The notes beneath the pieces are model-generated. The model worked only from the letters and a program-made list of their open reading frames with translations. It was not told the origin of the DNA and made no database searches. Below are positions 1 through 9,600 of a stretch of DNA of 64,000 bases, one piece after another. The DNA is taken from assembly GCA_046598525.1 (NCBI GenBank), contig JBKJIJ010000013.1:62001-126000 (forward strand), in the 5' to 3' direction. Position numbers and translations under genes: made by a program. Each line of letters opens with the position of its first letter. The first letter of the stretch is position 1. Origin of the DNA: Methylotenera_A sp046598525. GTDB lineage: Bacteria > Pseudomonadota > Gammaproteobacteria > Burkholderiales > Methylophilaceae.

Positions 1-835
1 GCAGTGGTTTTGCTAGTTTTGCGGCCATATCAATATGGCCGTAATTTTCAAATTCAACTACTTGCACTAAGCCATCGTTTTCTTTTATTTTTTTGGCTAA
101 GTTGTACGTGTTTCTAGGCCACACTGTGCCGTCTTTTAAACCTACTGCCAGCAACATGGGTGGGCTTTTGCCATCTACAAAATTGATGGGTTGTGAGTTT
201 GGCTGTTCAGAGGCTGATCCAAATATGGTTTTTAGACGGTCTGATTTGAGTGGTAAAAAATCATAGGGGCCTGCAAGGCCAATTACGCCTGCAAAATCGC
301 TTGGTTGAAGCGATTGTTTTGCTAGGTATTCAGCATTAACGGCCATCATCACGGCAATATGTGCGCCAGCCGAATGGCCAGCCAAAAACACTTTATTAGC
401 ATCGCCTTGGTACTGATTGATATTGTCTTTAACCCAGCGCGCCGCTAATGCTGGGTCTGCCATCAGGGCTGGAAATAACACATCTGGGTACACGCGATAA
501 TCGGGAATAACGACGACATAGCCAAGTGAAGCTAAGGCTTCGCCTACAAATTTGTAATCGCCACGCTCGCCTGAATCCCAACTGCCGCCATAATAAAATA
601 TCACCACTTTACGCGGTTTTTGCGCTTGAGTTTGGGATTCGATATTCGGTGAATAAATATCCAGCTTTTGCCTTGGTAGTTTGCCAAAAGCAATGCCAGA
701 TTCCAGCTTATAGGTGCTTTGCGGCACCATGGCATTTAGGATTTTAATGGGGCTACAAGCGGCAGCGCTTACAACAAACGCAAGGCCGAATAGTGCTTTA
801 GCAGGTAAAAGTTTTCTTTGAATAATGGTAAGCAC
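1..835 (-). CDS. alpha/beta hydrolase lipoprotein (carboxylesterase-like), C terminus outside window
   Basis: Reads leftward off the window edge, with about 278 codons visible from a GTG start at 835; an in-frame stop lies a few codons upstream, so no earlier start is possible. The N terminus is a hydrophobic stretch ending in a lipobox-like A-A-A-C around residue 24, which suggests a lipid-anchored exported protein. The fold is recognisable: an oxyanion-type YYGGSW segment, the nucleophile elbow GHSAGAH (Ser near residue 155), then the Asp of LKDG and the His of NYGHID. These fit esterases of the BD-FAE/hormone-sensitive-lipase type. The substrate cannot be deduced. It is convergent with nothing visible and lies downstream of the Cpx-like operon in the same direction. 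Confidence 0.8.
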   Translation of the reverse strand, partial: MLTIIQRKLLPAKALFGLAFVVSAAACSPIKILNAMVPQSTYKLESGIAFGKLPRQKLDIYSPNIESQTQAQKPRKVVIFYYGGSWDSGERGDYKFVGEALASLGYVVVIPDYRVYPDVLFPALMADPALAARWVKDNINQYQGDANKVFLAGHSAGAHIAVMMAVNAEYLAKQSLQPSDFAGVIGLAGPYDFLPLKSDRLKTIFGSASEQPNSQPINFVDGKSPPMLLAVGLKDGTVWPRNTYNLAKKIKENDGLVQVVEFENYGHIDMAAKLAKPL

Positions 836-940
836 TGTAATTTATTTGTGATAATTTTTAAGATTTAGTTGGTAACTAATTGTTTATACGCGCAAAACGC
901 TTAATTAGATTTAAGCAAAGACCAATTTATCAATCATTAC

Positions 941-2338
941 TTAAACTAAAGGCAATTTAATCATAACAAGTAGGCCAGAATTCTCTCTATTAGTTGCAGA
1001 AATTTGACCGCCATGCCCTTCAATTATTTGTTTTGAGATGGCTAAACCCAAGCCATAGCCTTCAACGCTGGATGCAGTTTCTGAATTGGCGCGGTAAAAC
1101 GGTTTAAAGATTGCTTCTAACTCTGATGCATTAACCCCCACGCCATTATCAGCAACATAAATCACCACTTGCTTTGCAGCGGCATCAATCGTGGCACTTA
1201 CTTTTACGGTTGATTGGGCTGGGCTATATTTAACGGCATTACGCAGCACATTATCAATGGCGCGATGTATTAAATCCGGCTGAGCTTTAATTTGAATGTT
1301 GATGCTACCACTAAACTGCACATTGACATGATTAGCCGTGCCTTCAAAATTAGCATCTTCTACTAAATCTTGTAGCAAATCGTTTAAATCAATTGTTTCC
1401 TTTTGCAAAGCGGTCATTCCAGATTCTAGGCGTGATAACGTTAAAAGTTCACCCACCAAATGATCCATGCGCACCGATTCGGTTTCTATTCGATTAAGCG
1501 AAGTGGTAACTTTTTCGCTGACAGCATGCGCAACATCGGCTTGTGCAGATTGCTGTTTAATCAAACCAATGGCAATTTGCAAACGCGCTAATGGCGAGCG
1601 TAATTCATGCGAAACTTGGTGCATTAAATGTGTTTGGCTTTTTATTAAGTGCCCAACACGGCTGACCATCACATCAAATGCACTACCCAAATCGGCTAAT
1701 TCATCACGCCTGCTTTGCATTAAGTTACCCACTCGCGCATCTAAATTACCACTGGCAGCGCTTTCAAAAGCAAATCTTAACTGTTTGATTGGCTTAGAAA
1801 AATACCAAGCCAGCATGGCGGCAAACAAAAAGCTGACAAAAATTCCAACAACCAAGGGCACAGCCGGAAATAAATACTTAAAGTTGTGCGGTATCTTTAC
1901 GCCACTAATAATAGTCGGCGGCGGTCGCTTATGGCGCGGCTCTACAAATAACCAATAAGTGTGGCCATCTTCGGCTTTAATTTGTTGAATAGCGCGATTA
2001 TCAATATCGCGGCTTAAAATCGCTAATGAGGCGGCATTAACCCCTTTTGGTAAGGGCCGATTAAGCAATTCAGCACCCGTTTCATTTACCACGTATAACT
2101 GCGGCGTTGGCTCTGTTTTCCAACTATCCAGTAGCGATTTTAACGATACGATACCGTTTAATTTTAGCGTATTGGCAGCCGCTAATACCATGGTTCTAGC
2201 CGGTGGCGCGCCATCAATTAGGCGCTTTTCTCTATCGCGCTTATCGTTAACCATGCCAATTGCCAAGCTCACCACCAGCACGGTTGTAAGTTGTGCAAAA
2301 AAGAAAAACAGGAAAAATTTCCAGTAAAGTCTGCCCAT
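941..2338 (-). CDS. cpxA: CpxA-like envelope-stress sensor histidine kinase
   Basis: Membrane sensor kinase of 465 residues. TM1 is about residues 8-29, a periplasmic sensor region about 30-155, TM2 about 158-180, then HAMP, a HisKA domain with phospho-acceptor His244 in SHELRSPLARLQ, and an ATPase domain with the N box around Asn363-Asn367, DNGVGV (398-402) and GYGLGL (427-432). The H-box wording and the paired CpxR-like regulator 3 bases upstream make CpxA the best match; the sensor domain itself is not conserved enough to prove the ligand. It is cotranscribed with the regulator. In enterobacteria CpxA reads periplasmic protein misfolding; the same role is inferred here from the adjacent Spy/CpxP gene. 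Confidence 0.82.
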   Translation of the reverse strand: MGRLYWKFFLFFFFAQLTTVLVVSLAIGMVNDKRDREKRLIDGAPPARTMVLAAANTLKLNGIVSLKSLLDSWKTEPTPQLYVVNETGAELLNRPLPKGVNAASLAILSRDIDNRAIQQIKAEDGHTYWLFVEPRHKRPPPTIISGVKIPHNFKYLFPAVPLVVGIFVSFLFAAMLAWYFSKPIKQLRFAFESAASGNLDARVGNLMQSRRDELADLGSAFDVMVSRVGHLIKSQTHLMHQVSHELRSPLARLQIAIGLIKQQSAQADVAHAVSEKVTTSLNRIETESVRMDHLVGELLTLSRLESGMTALQKETIDLNDLLQDLVEDANFEGTANHVNVQFSGSINIQIKAQPDLIHRAIDNVLRNAVKYSPAQSTVKVSATIDAAAKQVVIYVADNGVGVNASELEAIFKPFYRANSETASSVEGYGLGLAISKQIIEGHGGQISATNRENSGLLVMIKLPLV

Positions 2339-2341
2339 AAT

Positions 2342-3022
2342 TTATTTTAAATACTGATAGCCAAGCCGATAAACGGTTTGAATTAACTGTTTTCCATCCG
2401 CCGCCGCGCTTAGTTTTTGGCGCACGCTACTCATGTGCACATCAATATTGCGGTCAAATTTAGCCATTGGCCGGCCTAATGCTAATTCTGATAATAGTTG
2501 TTTGCTAACCACGTTACCTGCGCGCTCTACTAGCACTTCTAATAGATTAAATTCAGTACTGGTCAGCACTAATGGCACGCCATCCCATTCTACGCGGCGC
2601 TGTTCTGGCATTAAAACTAGCTCATTTAAGGTGATGGTTTTGGCTAGTGTTGCTTGTGGCTTGGCACGGCGCAAAATAGCTCTAATGCGTGCCACCAGCT
2701 CACGCGGCGTGCAAGGTTTTGGCGCGTAATCATCTGCGCCTAGCTCTAAACCCACAATACGGTCGGCGTCATCGCCTTTGGCTGTTAGCATAATCACCGG
2801 CATATTGCTGGTTTGGCGTATACGCCTTAATGTGTCAATGCCATTTAATTTCGGCATCATCACATCTAGCACCACTAAATCGAAATTTTCCGCTTGCAAA
2901 GCCAACAGCCCTGCTTCGCCATCATGTGCGGTGCTAACAGCAAAGCCTTCAAGGTCAATATACTCTTTGAGCATTTCAACCAATTCAACGTCATCGTCTA
3001 TTAGTAAAATTTTATCCATCAT
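2342..3022 (-). CDS. cpxR: CpxR-like response regulator (OmpR family)
   Basis: Receiver domain (residues 3-118) with acidic residues D10/D11, phospho-acceptor Asp53, Thr80 and Lys102, followed by an OmpR-type winged helix. The N-terminal half (KILLIDDDVELVEMLKE, GIDTL) closely resembles enterobacterial CpxR. Around Lys102 the segment reads APKPCTPREL, where CpxR usually has LPKPFNDREL. Two consecutive ATG codons are possible starts; a GAAG stretch five bases upstream supports this region. First gene of the operon with the kinase. Its own promoter faces the tandem TTTAC sites at 3102-3137, so autoregulation is likely. Confidence 0.85.
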   Translation of the reverse strand: MMDKILLIDDDVELVEMLKEYIDLEGFAVSTAHDGEAGLLALQAENFDLVVLDVMMPKLNGIDTLRRIRQTSNMPVIMLTAKGDDADRIVGLELGADDYAPKPCTPRELVARIRAILRRAKPQATLAKTITLNELVLMPEQRRVEWDGVPLVLTSTEFNLLEVLVERAGNVVSKQLLSELALGRPMAKFDRNIDVHMSSVRQKLSAAADGKQLIQTVYRLGYQYLK

Positions 3023-3101
3023 TGTCGCTTCAACTTCATGATTAAACAGGGTAATGCATCTTAACTAGTCACCTAAGCATCAACAAGCTTAATCATTCAC
3101 A

Positions 3102-3137
3102 TTTACGCAGATTTACACTGTCTTTACGGCGTTTTAC
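3102..3137. promoter_or_regulatory. tandem CpxR-box-like sites (four TTTAC repeats)
   Basis: Four exact TTTAC pentamers start at 3102, 3112, 3123 and 3133. Read on the minus strand this is GTAAA-N5-GTAAA, then N6, then GTAAA-N5-GTAAA, so both outer pairs match the known enterobacterial CpxR box with exact N5 spacing. They sit between the divergent regulator operon and the Spy/CpxP-like gene, about 80 bases from the first and 105 from the second, with one-turn phasing throughout. Confidence 0.75.
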
Positions 3138-3242
3138 AACTAGTAATTGCACAATGGCAACATCCTAAAAGGCAGCAAAATGGGATTTGAAATTAGATTC
3201 AAAATCAGACATTTTTAATGTTAACGAATAAAGGATACTGTA

Positions 3243-3785
3243 ATGAAAAATTTATCAATTAAACAATTATTGGCCATTTCGGCACTGGCAATTGCGTTGC
3301 CATTTTCGGCATCAAGTTATGCTGAATCGGGCAAACATTGCAGCCATCACGACAACAAAGCTAGTCATGGCTACAAGCACGGCGGCCATTCTGGCAAAAC
3401 AGGCATGCCACATCATTATAAGGCGCTCAATTTAACGCAAGATCAGCAAGATAAGATTTTTGCCATTATGCATGAGCAAGCACCAGAAAAATACGCGCAA
3501 CATAAACAACAGCGCGAAACCATGGAAGCCTTGCGTGTGTTGGCACAAGCCGATAAATTTGATGAAGCAAAAGCGCAACAATTATCGGAACAATTAGGCA
3601 AATTGGAAAAAGACAAAGCCTTAAACCGCATCAAAACACAGGCAAAAATTAATGCCCTATTAACGCCAGAGCAACGTCAAAAAGCGCGCGAATTTAAACA
3701 TTCAGGGCATGACGGACATGGCACGCATGACGATGTGCGTTATAAAAACAAACCAGCGCCTGCCGCAAAGCCGATTAATAGTTAA
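3243..3785 (+). CDS. Spy/CpxP-family periplasmic chaperone, His-rich
   Basis: Protein of 180 residues with a clear signal peptide cleaved near residue 27 (ASSYA). The mature N terminus is rich in His and Gly (about residues 31-58) and may bind metal. The helical core has the two family LTxxQ motifs, LTQDQQ at 64-69 and LLTPEQRQ at 139-146, as in Spy, CpxP and ZraP; a second His-rich stretch follows at about 151-162. A strong ribosome-binding site (AAAGGA) precedes the ATG. Divergence from the CpxRA-like operon across tandem CpxR-like sites suggests it is the system's target and perhaps its feedback inhibitor, as CpxP is in E. coli. The histidine content leaves a ZraP-like metal role open. Confidence 0.82.
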   Translation: MKNLSIKQLLAISALAIALPFSASSYAESGKHCSHHDNKASHGYKHGGHSGKTGMPHHYKALNLTQDQQDKIFAIMHEQAPEKYAQHKQQRETMEALRVLAQADKFDEAKAQQLSEQLGKLEKDKALNRIKTQAKINALLTPEQRQKAREFKHSGHDGHGTHDDVRYKNKPAPAAKPINS

Positions 3786-3805
3786 GATTTAGTTTAATTG
3801 TTGTA

Positions 3806-3841
3806 AAAAAAAGCCTGCCAAAATTGATTGGCAGGCTTTTT
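3806..3841 (+). terminator. intrinsic terminator after spy/cpxP-like gene
   Basis: Perfect stem AAAAAGCCTGCCAA / TTGGCAGGCTTTTT with a short loop and T-run, 20 bases after the stop codon. A-runs on the other side mean it may also act on transcripts from the right. Confidence 0.85.
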
Positions 3842-3866
3842 AACGATTGATTAAGCTAATTTAATT

Positions 3867-3890
3867 AAGCGGCTACTGATTAAGCCGCTT
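3867..3890 (-). terminator. possible terminator of the 3901-4473 gene
   Basis: Perfect 8-base inverted repeat AAGCGGCT / AGCCGCTT with an 8-base loop just after the stop of the leftward gene. The T-run is poor, so this is only a weak candidate. Confidence 0.35.
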
Positions 3891-3900
3891 GTATCAAAGC

Positions 3901-4473
3901 TTAATCGCGCTCAAACGCTTCACACAGCTGGCTTAATAATTGGCCAAAAAGCGGTAACACTTCTTCTTTGCTATGCGGGCTGTCGTCATCTGTACCGGCC
4001 ACCACAAAACTCACGGTAATTTTATCCAAATTCTCTCTAAATTCCGCCCAATGTTCTACATCGGCATCGCCAATTAGCTTAAATTTATTAAAACCCGCGT
4101 CTATAATTTCTACCAATTCGGCATCTGCAATGCCGGCAAATAAGGTCTTGGCAATTGTCACCTGGGCGGCGGTTAAATCAGGTGCTGCTTTACCGTCTTC
4201 TGATAATTCATGCGTAAGCGGCAAGGTTAAAAATGCAAATACCAGCATGGCATAGGCTTGATACACACTTAACATATCAAAATTATTCAATCGCTCATCT
4301 GCTGGCTGGCGGCCAGATTCTTGAATCGACCTAAATGTAATGTAGCTGGCCAAATAATGTGCCGATTCAACCGCGTTGTAGTCATCTAAACTAATATTGG
4401 GCTTTGCGCCATCATCAAAGGTTTCTGCAAAACATAAGGTGTGCAGCAAGGTTAAGCGTGTTGAATAATCCAT
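3901..4473 (-). CDS. conserved-type hypothetical protein, 190 aa, cytoplasmic
   Basis: I do not recognise the family. The protein is acidic and mostly helical, with no signal peptide and no membrane anchor (one moderately hydrophobic stretch, AMLVFAFLTLPL, around residues 75-86). Codon use matches the neighbours and the frame is closed tightly between a clear ATG and a TAA, so it is very probably a real gene. It lies downstream of yheS in the same direction with a gap of about 57 bases, so co-transcription is possible only if it has its own promoter in that gap or yheS reads leftward into it. No function is proposed. Confidence 0.65.
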   Translation of the reverse strand: MDYSTRLTLLHTLCFAETFDDGAKPNISLDDYNAVESAHYLASYITFRSIQESGRQPADERLNNFDMLSVYQAYAMLVFAFLTLPLTHELSEDGKAAPDLTAAQVTIAKTLFAGIADAELVEIIDAGFNKFKLIGDADVEHWAEFRENLDKITVSFVVAGTDDDSPHSKEEVLPLFGQLLSQLCEAFERD

Positions 4474-4530
4474 GGTATTTCCAGTTTAAATTGTTTAATT
4501 AAATTCCTGTTTTTTACAAACATAGGTTTT

Positions 4531-6423
4531 CTAAACTTCAGGCAAAGCCTCTAATTGCTCATGCAGCTCTAACCAACGCATTTCAGCCGTATCAATGGCG
4601 CTGCTTAATTCGGCTTGGCGTTTTAACAATTGCTGCAACTCGGCTTTATTATCGGCTTCGTATAAATTGCCTTCACTAGCACGTGCATCTAGTGTGGTTT
4701 TTTCGGCGTTTAGCTTTTCTAAGCTTTTCTCAATCTGCTCGGTTTCTTTTACCAGTGGCCTGCGCGCTACAATGCGCGCTTGGCGCTCGGCTTTGCTAAG
4801 CGCGTAATCGTTCTTTTTAAGCGCCGTTTCAGTATTAATCGCATTGGCTTGCGTTTTAGTGCTGGCTAGCCAATCTTTATAATCTTCTAAATCGCCATCA
4901 AACGCTTCTGCCACGCCATTCGCTACCAGCACAAAGTTATCGCAAGTGGCGCGCAGCAAGGCTCTATCATGCGAAACCAAAATCACGCCGCCTTGGTAAT
5001 CTTGCAAAGCCAGCGTTAAGGCATGGCGCATTTCCAAATCCAAATGGTTGGTTGGCTCATCTAGCAGCAGCAAATTTGGCCGCGTCCAAATCAATAAAGC
5101 CAGCGCTAAACGCGATTTTTCGCCGCCAGAAAAATTTTCACAACTGGCGCGCGCCATATCGCCTTTAAAATCAAAACCGCCTAAATAATTCAGGTGTTCT
5201 TGCTCACGGGTTGAAGGATCTAAGCGCAACATATGCTGCAAAGGTGATTCATGCGGGCGCAACTGCTCTAATTGATGTTGCGCAAAATAGCCAATATTCA
5301 GCTCTTTGCCCTCTACCCGCTTGCCTGCTAAGGGTTTTAATTCTGCCGCCAGTAGTTTAATTAAAGTGGATTTACCCGCGCCATTTTTGCCTAATAAACC
5401 AATTCGCTCACCTGGCCGAATCGCCATCACCACTTTTTTTAGTATGGTTTTATCTGCATAACCTGCGTCAATGTCATCCAACACCAATAGCGGATCTGGC
5501 GCGGCAATGGGTGCGCGAAACTCAAAGCTAAATTGCGAATCAACATGCGCGGCTGAAATCATTTCCATGCGCTCTAGCGCTTTAATGCGGCTTTGCGCTT
5601 GGCGCGCTTTGGTGGCCTGCACCCTAAAGCGGTCAATATAGCTATGCAAATGCGCCACTTTGCGCTGCTGCTTTTCAAACATGGCTTGTTGCAGGGCCAG
5701 CTTTTCGGCGCGCTGGCGCTCAAAATCACTATAACCACCGCGATACAGCGTAATGCGTTGCTGCTCAATATGCAGCACGGTATCAATCACGTTATCTAAA
5801 AAATCTCTATCATGCGAAATCAACAACAGCGTGCCGCGATAATCGCGCAGCCACGTTTCTAGCCAAATTACCGCATCTAAATCCAAATGGTTGGTTGGTT
5901 CATCCAATAGCAATAAGTCACTGCGGCACATTAATGCGCGCGCTAAATTTAACCGCACGCGCCAGCCGCCCGAAAAATCACTGACAGGGCGGCTTAAATC
6001 GGCTTGCGTAAAACCTAAACCATCTAAAAGTGAAGATGCGCGTGCTTTGGCTGAATAACCTTCAATATCACTTAATCGTTGATGCAATTCCGCGATTTTT
6101 TCCCCTTCATGTTGCGTTTCGGCCTTAATTAAAGCTGCTTCAATTTCGGTTAATTCCGCATCGCCTTCAAGTGTAAATTGCAGCGCTGGCAAATTTAAGC
6201 TGGGCGTTTCTTGCGCCACATGCGCAATCACCCAGTTTGGCGGAATCTCTAAATCGCCTACTTCTTGTTGCAACTCGCCGCGCAACAAGGCAAATAGCGA
6301 TGATTTACCCGCACCATTGGCGCCAATCAAGCCGACTTTGTGGCCAGGATGCAGTTGAAAAGCCGCCGCTTCTAGCAACACTTTTACACCACGGAACAGA
6401 CTTAAATTTCTAAATTGAATCAA
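4531..6423 (-). CDS. yheS: ABC-F family ATPase YheS
   Basis: Soluble protein of 630 residues with two ABC ATPase domains and no membrane segment. Domain 1 has Walker A GANGAGKSS near residue 34, signature FSGGWR and LLLLDEPTNHLD; domain 2 has GKNGAGKST, FSGGEKSR and a second LLLLDEPTNHLD. A charged linker of about 80 residues joins them, and the C terminus (about 545-625) is a predicted coiled coil. Length and layout match E. coli YheS (637 residues) rather than the shorter EttA. ABC-F proteins bind the ribosomal E site and affect translation; YheS has been linked to translation through difficult nascent chains. Confidence 0.88.
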   Translation of the reverse strand: MIQFRNLSLFRGVKVLLEAAAFQLHPGHKVGLIGANGAGKSSLFALLRGELQQEVGDLEIPPNWVIAHVAQETPSLNLPALQFTLEGDAELTEIEAALIKAETQHEGEKIAELHQRLSDIEGYSAKARASSLLDGLGFTQADLSRPVSDFSGGWRVRLNLARALMCRSDLLLLDEPTNHLDLDAVIWLETWLRDYRGTLLLISHDRDFLDNVIDTVLHIEQQRITLYRGGYSDFERQRAEKLALQQAMFEKQQRKVAHLHSYIDRFRVQATKARQAQSRIKALERMEMISAAHVDSQFSFEFRAPIAAPDPLLVLDDIDAGYADKTILKKVVMAIRPGERIGLLGKNGAGKSTLIKLLAAELKPLAGKRVEGKELNIGYFAQHQLEQLRPHESPLQHMLRLDPSTREQEHLNYLGGFDFKGDMARASCENFSGGEKSRLALALLIWTRPNLLLLDEPTNHLDLEMRHALTLALQDYQGGVILVSHDRALLRATCDNFVLVANGVAEAFDGDLEDYKDWLASTKTQANAINTETALKKNDYALSKAERQARIVARRPLVKETEQIEKSLEKLNAEKTTLDARASEGNLYEADNKAELQQLLKRQAELSSAIDTAEMRWLELHEQLEALPEV

Positions 6424-6648
6424 TCTTTATCACACCTAAAAATTGCGTCAGCCATATTAGCCAAAAGGCGTTATTCTAAAGCAATCTGGCCCAATGCTTA
6501 TAAGTGATTGTTGGCAAAAAGCATGGCTTAAAGCATGTTTACGTTTTGTTTACAAGTTAAGCTGTTTTTTTCAAGTAAAATAATGGGTTAAAATCGTTAT
6601 TCAACTTAATATTTCGCCTCATTCACAAGGTTACAACCCGCATAACTA

Positions 6649-9600
6649 ATGATCACGCTAAAAAAATTAGCCCGTTGGGCATTGTTTGGTCTGTTACTGC
6701 TGCTAATTCTGATTGTTATGGCGGCGCTTACATTGCGTTTTGCCATTTTTCCGCATATTGATCAATACAAAGACGATATTGCGCAATATGCTTCAAAATC
6801 GATGTCGCAAAAAATCACCATTGGCGATATTGTCACCGGCTGGGATGGCATATCGCCGCAGGTCAATTTGCACAATATTGATGTATATGATGGTGAAAAT
6901 CGCGTTGCCTTGCACTTAAATAATGTAGAAACCAGCTTATCTTGGTTGAGCATTCCTAGGTTGCAACCCAGACTTTCAAAATTAATCGTGCATAAGCCTG
7001 CGCTTACCATTAGGCGCAATGCAGATGGCAGTATTTATTTGGCAGGGATTGCTTTAGCGGGCGAATCTAAGCCCGATTTTATTAACTGGTTATTGCATCA
7101 ACGCCAAGTTACCGTTGAAAATGCGCAAGTGATTTGGCAAGATGATTTGCGTAAAGCGCCTGCGTTGTCGCTTAATCAATTTGATATTACCCTGCAAAAC
7201 CCAGTATTACCGCGCTTGCTAGGGCAACACAAATTGGTTTTATCGGCCCTGCCTTCTGCAGGCACCCAACATAAAATAACCGCTAATGCACAATTTGTTG
7301 GGCGCGATGTTGCCAATATTAATACTTGGTATGGCGACTTTTTTGTGGATTTAAAACAAACCGATATTCCGGCGTTTAAGCCTTGGGTTGATTACCCGAT
7401 TAATACGCAAAGCGGCACGGGTAATGCCAAAATTTGGTTTACTTTTGCCAACAATCAAATAGATAGCATTAAAACGCAAGCGGCTATTAATAATTTGGCG
7501 CTTATCACCAAACATCAACAATTGCCTTTAATTGCCAAAACCTTTGCGGGTGAGGTGCAATGGCAAAACAAAAAAAATACGCAAACATTTAGCGCAAAAA
7601 ACATGACGCTTCTAACCAATAGCGGCTTGGATATTCGCAATGGCAATGGCTATTACGCGCAAAGCATCAAAAATAAACAACCTTGGATTAGCGCCAATAT
7701 CCAACTCAATCAATTTAATTTGGCTTCATTAAAACCCATGACAGCGCACTTTGGCTTGCCCAAAAACGTGTTGACACAGCTAAACGGTTTTGCGCCAGAA
7801 GGCACTTTGCAGGCACTGGATTTACATTTAGAAGGCACCCAAAGCCAAGCCAAAATCTACAAAATTAGCAGCCGCTTTAATAAGCTTGGCATACAAGCGT
7901 TTGAAAAAATACCTGGTTTTAATGGCTTAAGCGGCAGCATTAAAGCAGATGAAACAGGCGGCAGCGTGACATTGAATAGCCAAAACGCCAGCTTGCATTT
8001 TAAAGACATTTTGCGTTGGCCAGTGCCGGCTAATCGCTTAACGGGCGATATTAAATGGACGGTTAAAAACGATGCGGTAAAAATTGCAGCGGAATCACTT
8101 TTTATTAGTAGCCCGCATTTAACTGGCACGCTAAACGCCAAGTTTGACAATAATGGCGTTAAAGGTGGTTACCTAGATTTAAACGGACAATTTGGCAAAG
8201 CAAATGCCAAATTTGCCCCTTTTTACTACCCCACAACTTTGGGCGAAGACACCATTCATTGGCTAGATACCTCTATATTAGCAGGCCAAGCGGATAATAT
8301 TGTGCTGAAAGTACAAGGCAATTTAGCCGATTTTCCATTTGTGAATAAGCAACATCAAGCCGATAAAAAACTGGGTATTTTTAAAGTGACGGCCAATATT
8401 AACGATGCGGTTTTAGAATATGGTACAGGCTGGCCTGTTATTGATAATTTAGATTTAGATATGTTGTTTGAAGGCACGCGCATGGTATTAAATGCCACAG
8501 GTGGCCGTATATCGGGTAAAAAAATTATCAAAAGCCGTGCCGAAATTGCACAGCTAGATGCCGATTGGCCTATTTTGCACATTGCCAGTGAAGCAGAAGG
8601 TTTGGTTGCTGTCGGCATTAAATTTGTAAATGAAAGCCCTGTTAAGCAAGTAACAATGGGCTTTACCGATGACCTTAAAACGGCTGGCCGTGGCAAGTTA
8701 TTATTAGATTTAAAAATTCCGCTACAAAATTCAGAGTTGACTAAATACAAAGGACTTTATAAAGTGAGCAACGGCACAATTTTTGCCAATGCCGATATTG
8801 GCTTACCAGAATTAAGCAAAATTAATGGCAATTTAAGCTTTAGCGAAACTGGGCTTGCCGCCAACAATGTTAGCGCTGAAGTTTTTGGCAGCCCTGCACA
8901 ATTTAATTTGACTACCGCCGCCGATAAATCCATCCAAATTAAGGCAAACGGCAAAATTAACGATATTGGCATTCAAAAAATTGCCGCCAATGCTTTTACC
9001 GCGCATATGGCTGGCAGCGCTAACTGGTCTGGCGAAATTAATATTAAAAAGCCATTGGTGAATATGAGTGTGCGCTCAAACTTAATCGGCATGGCTGTGC
9101 AATTACCGCCGCCATTTAATAAGCCAGCGCCGCAAGAGCTAAACTTTATAATTGAGAAAAAACAGCTTAATGCCGATAGCGATAGTATTAATGTGAAGTA
9201 TGGCAATGTGCTGGCGGCAAAAGTTTTGCGCACCAATCAAGCTGGTGAGCTGGCGTTTGAGCGCGGTTCTGTTGGCATCAACACACCTGCGCCTGAGGCT
9301 TTGCAGGCTGGCTTAAACGTAAACGGCAAGCTAGATGAAGTTGATGTGGATGATTGGTTAGCGTTATTGGCGCAACCAGCTAGCAAGCCAAATACCAAGC
9401 AAAGTAGCCAATTAAGTTTGATTACTAAAGCGGATATTGCGATTCGTAAATTGAATATTGGCGACCGCAGTATTAATAGCTTAAAAGTTATCGCGCAGCC
9501 CAATGCCACTGGCTTAAAAATGGCGGTAGATGCCAAAGAAATGTTGGGTGATGTTGAGTGGCAAGGCGCTGATAACGGCAAAATAATCGCCAGATTAAAG

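Noticed and set aside
526..747. Open frame of 73 codons on the plus strand at the left end
   Set aside because: It is antisense to the esterase gene, which has a full catalytic signature on the minus strand.
6538..6553. TTTAC-N6-TTTAC upstream of yhdP as another CpxR box
   Set aside because: The spacing is N6, not N5, and there is only one pair in AT-rich DNA; not enough to call.
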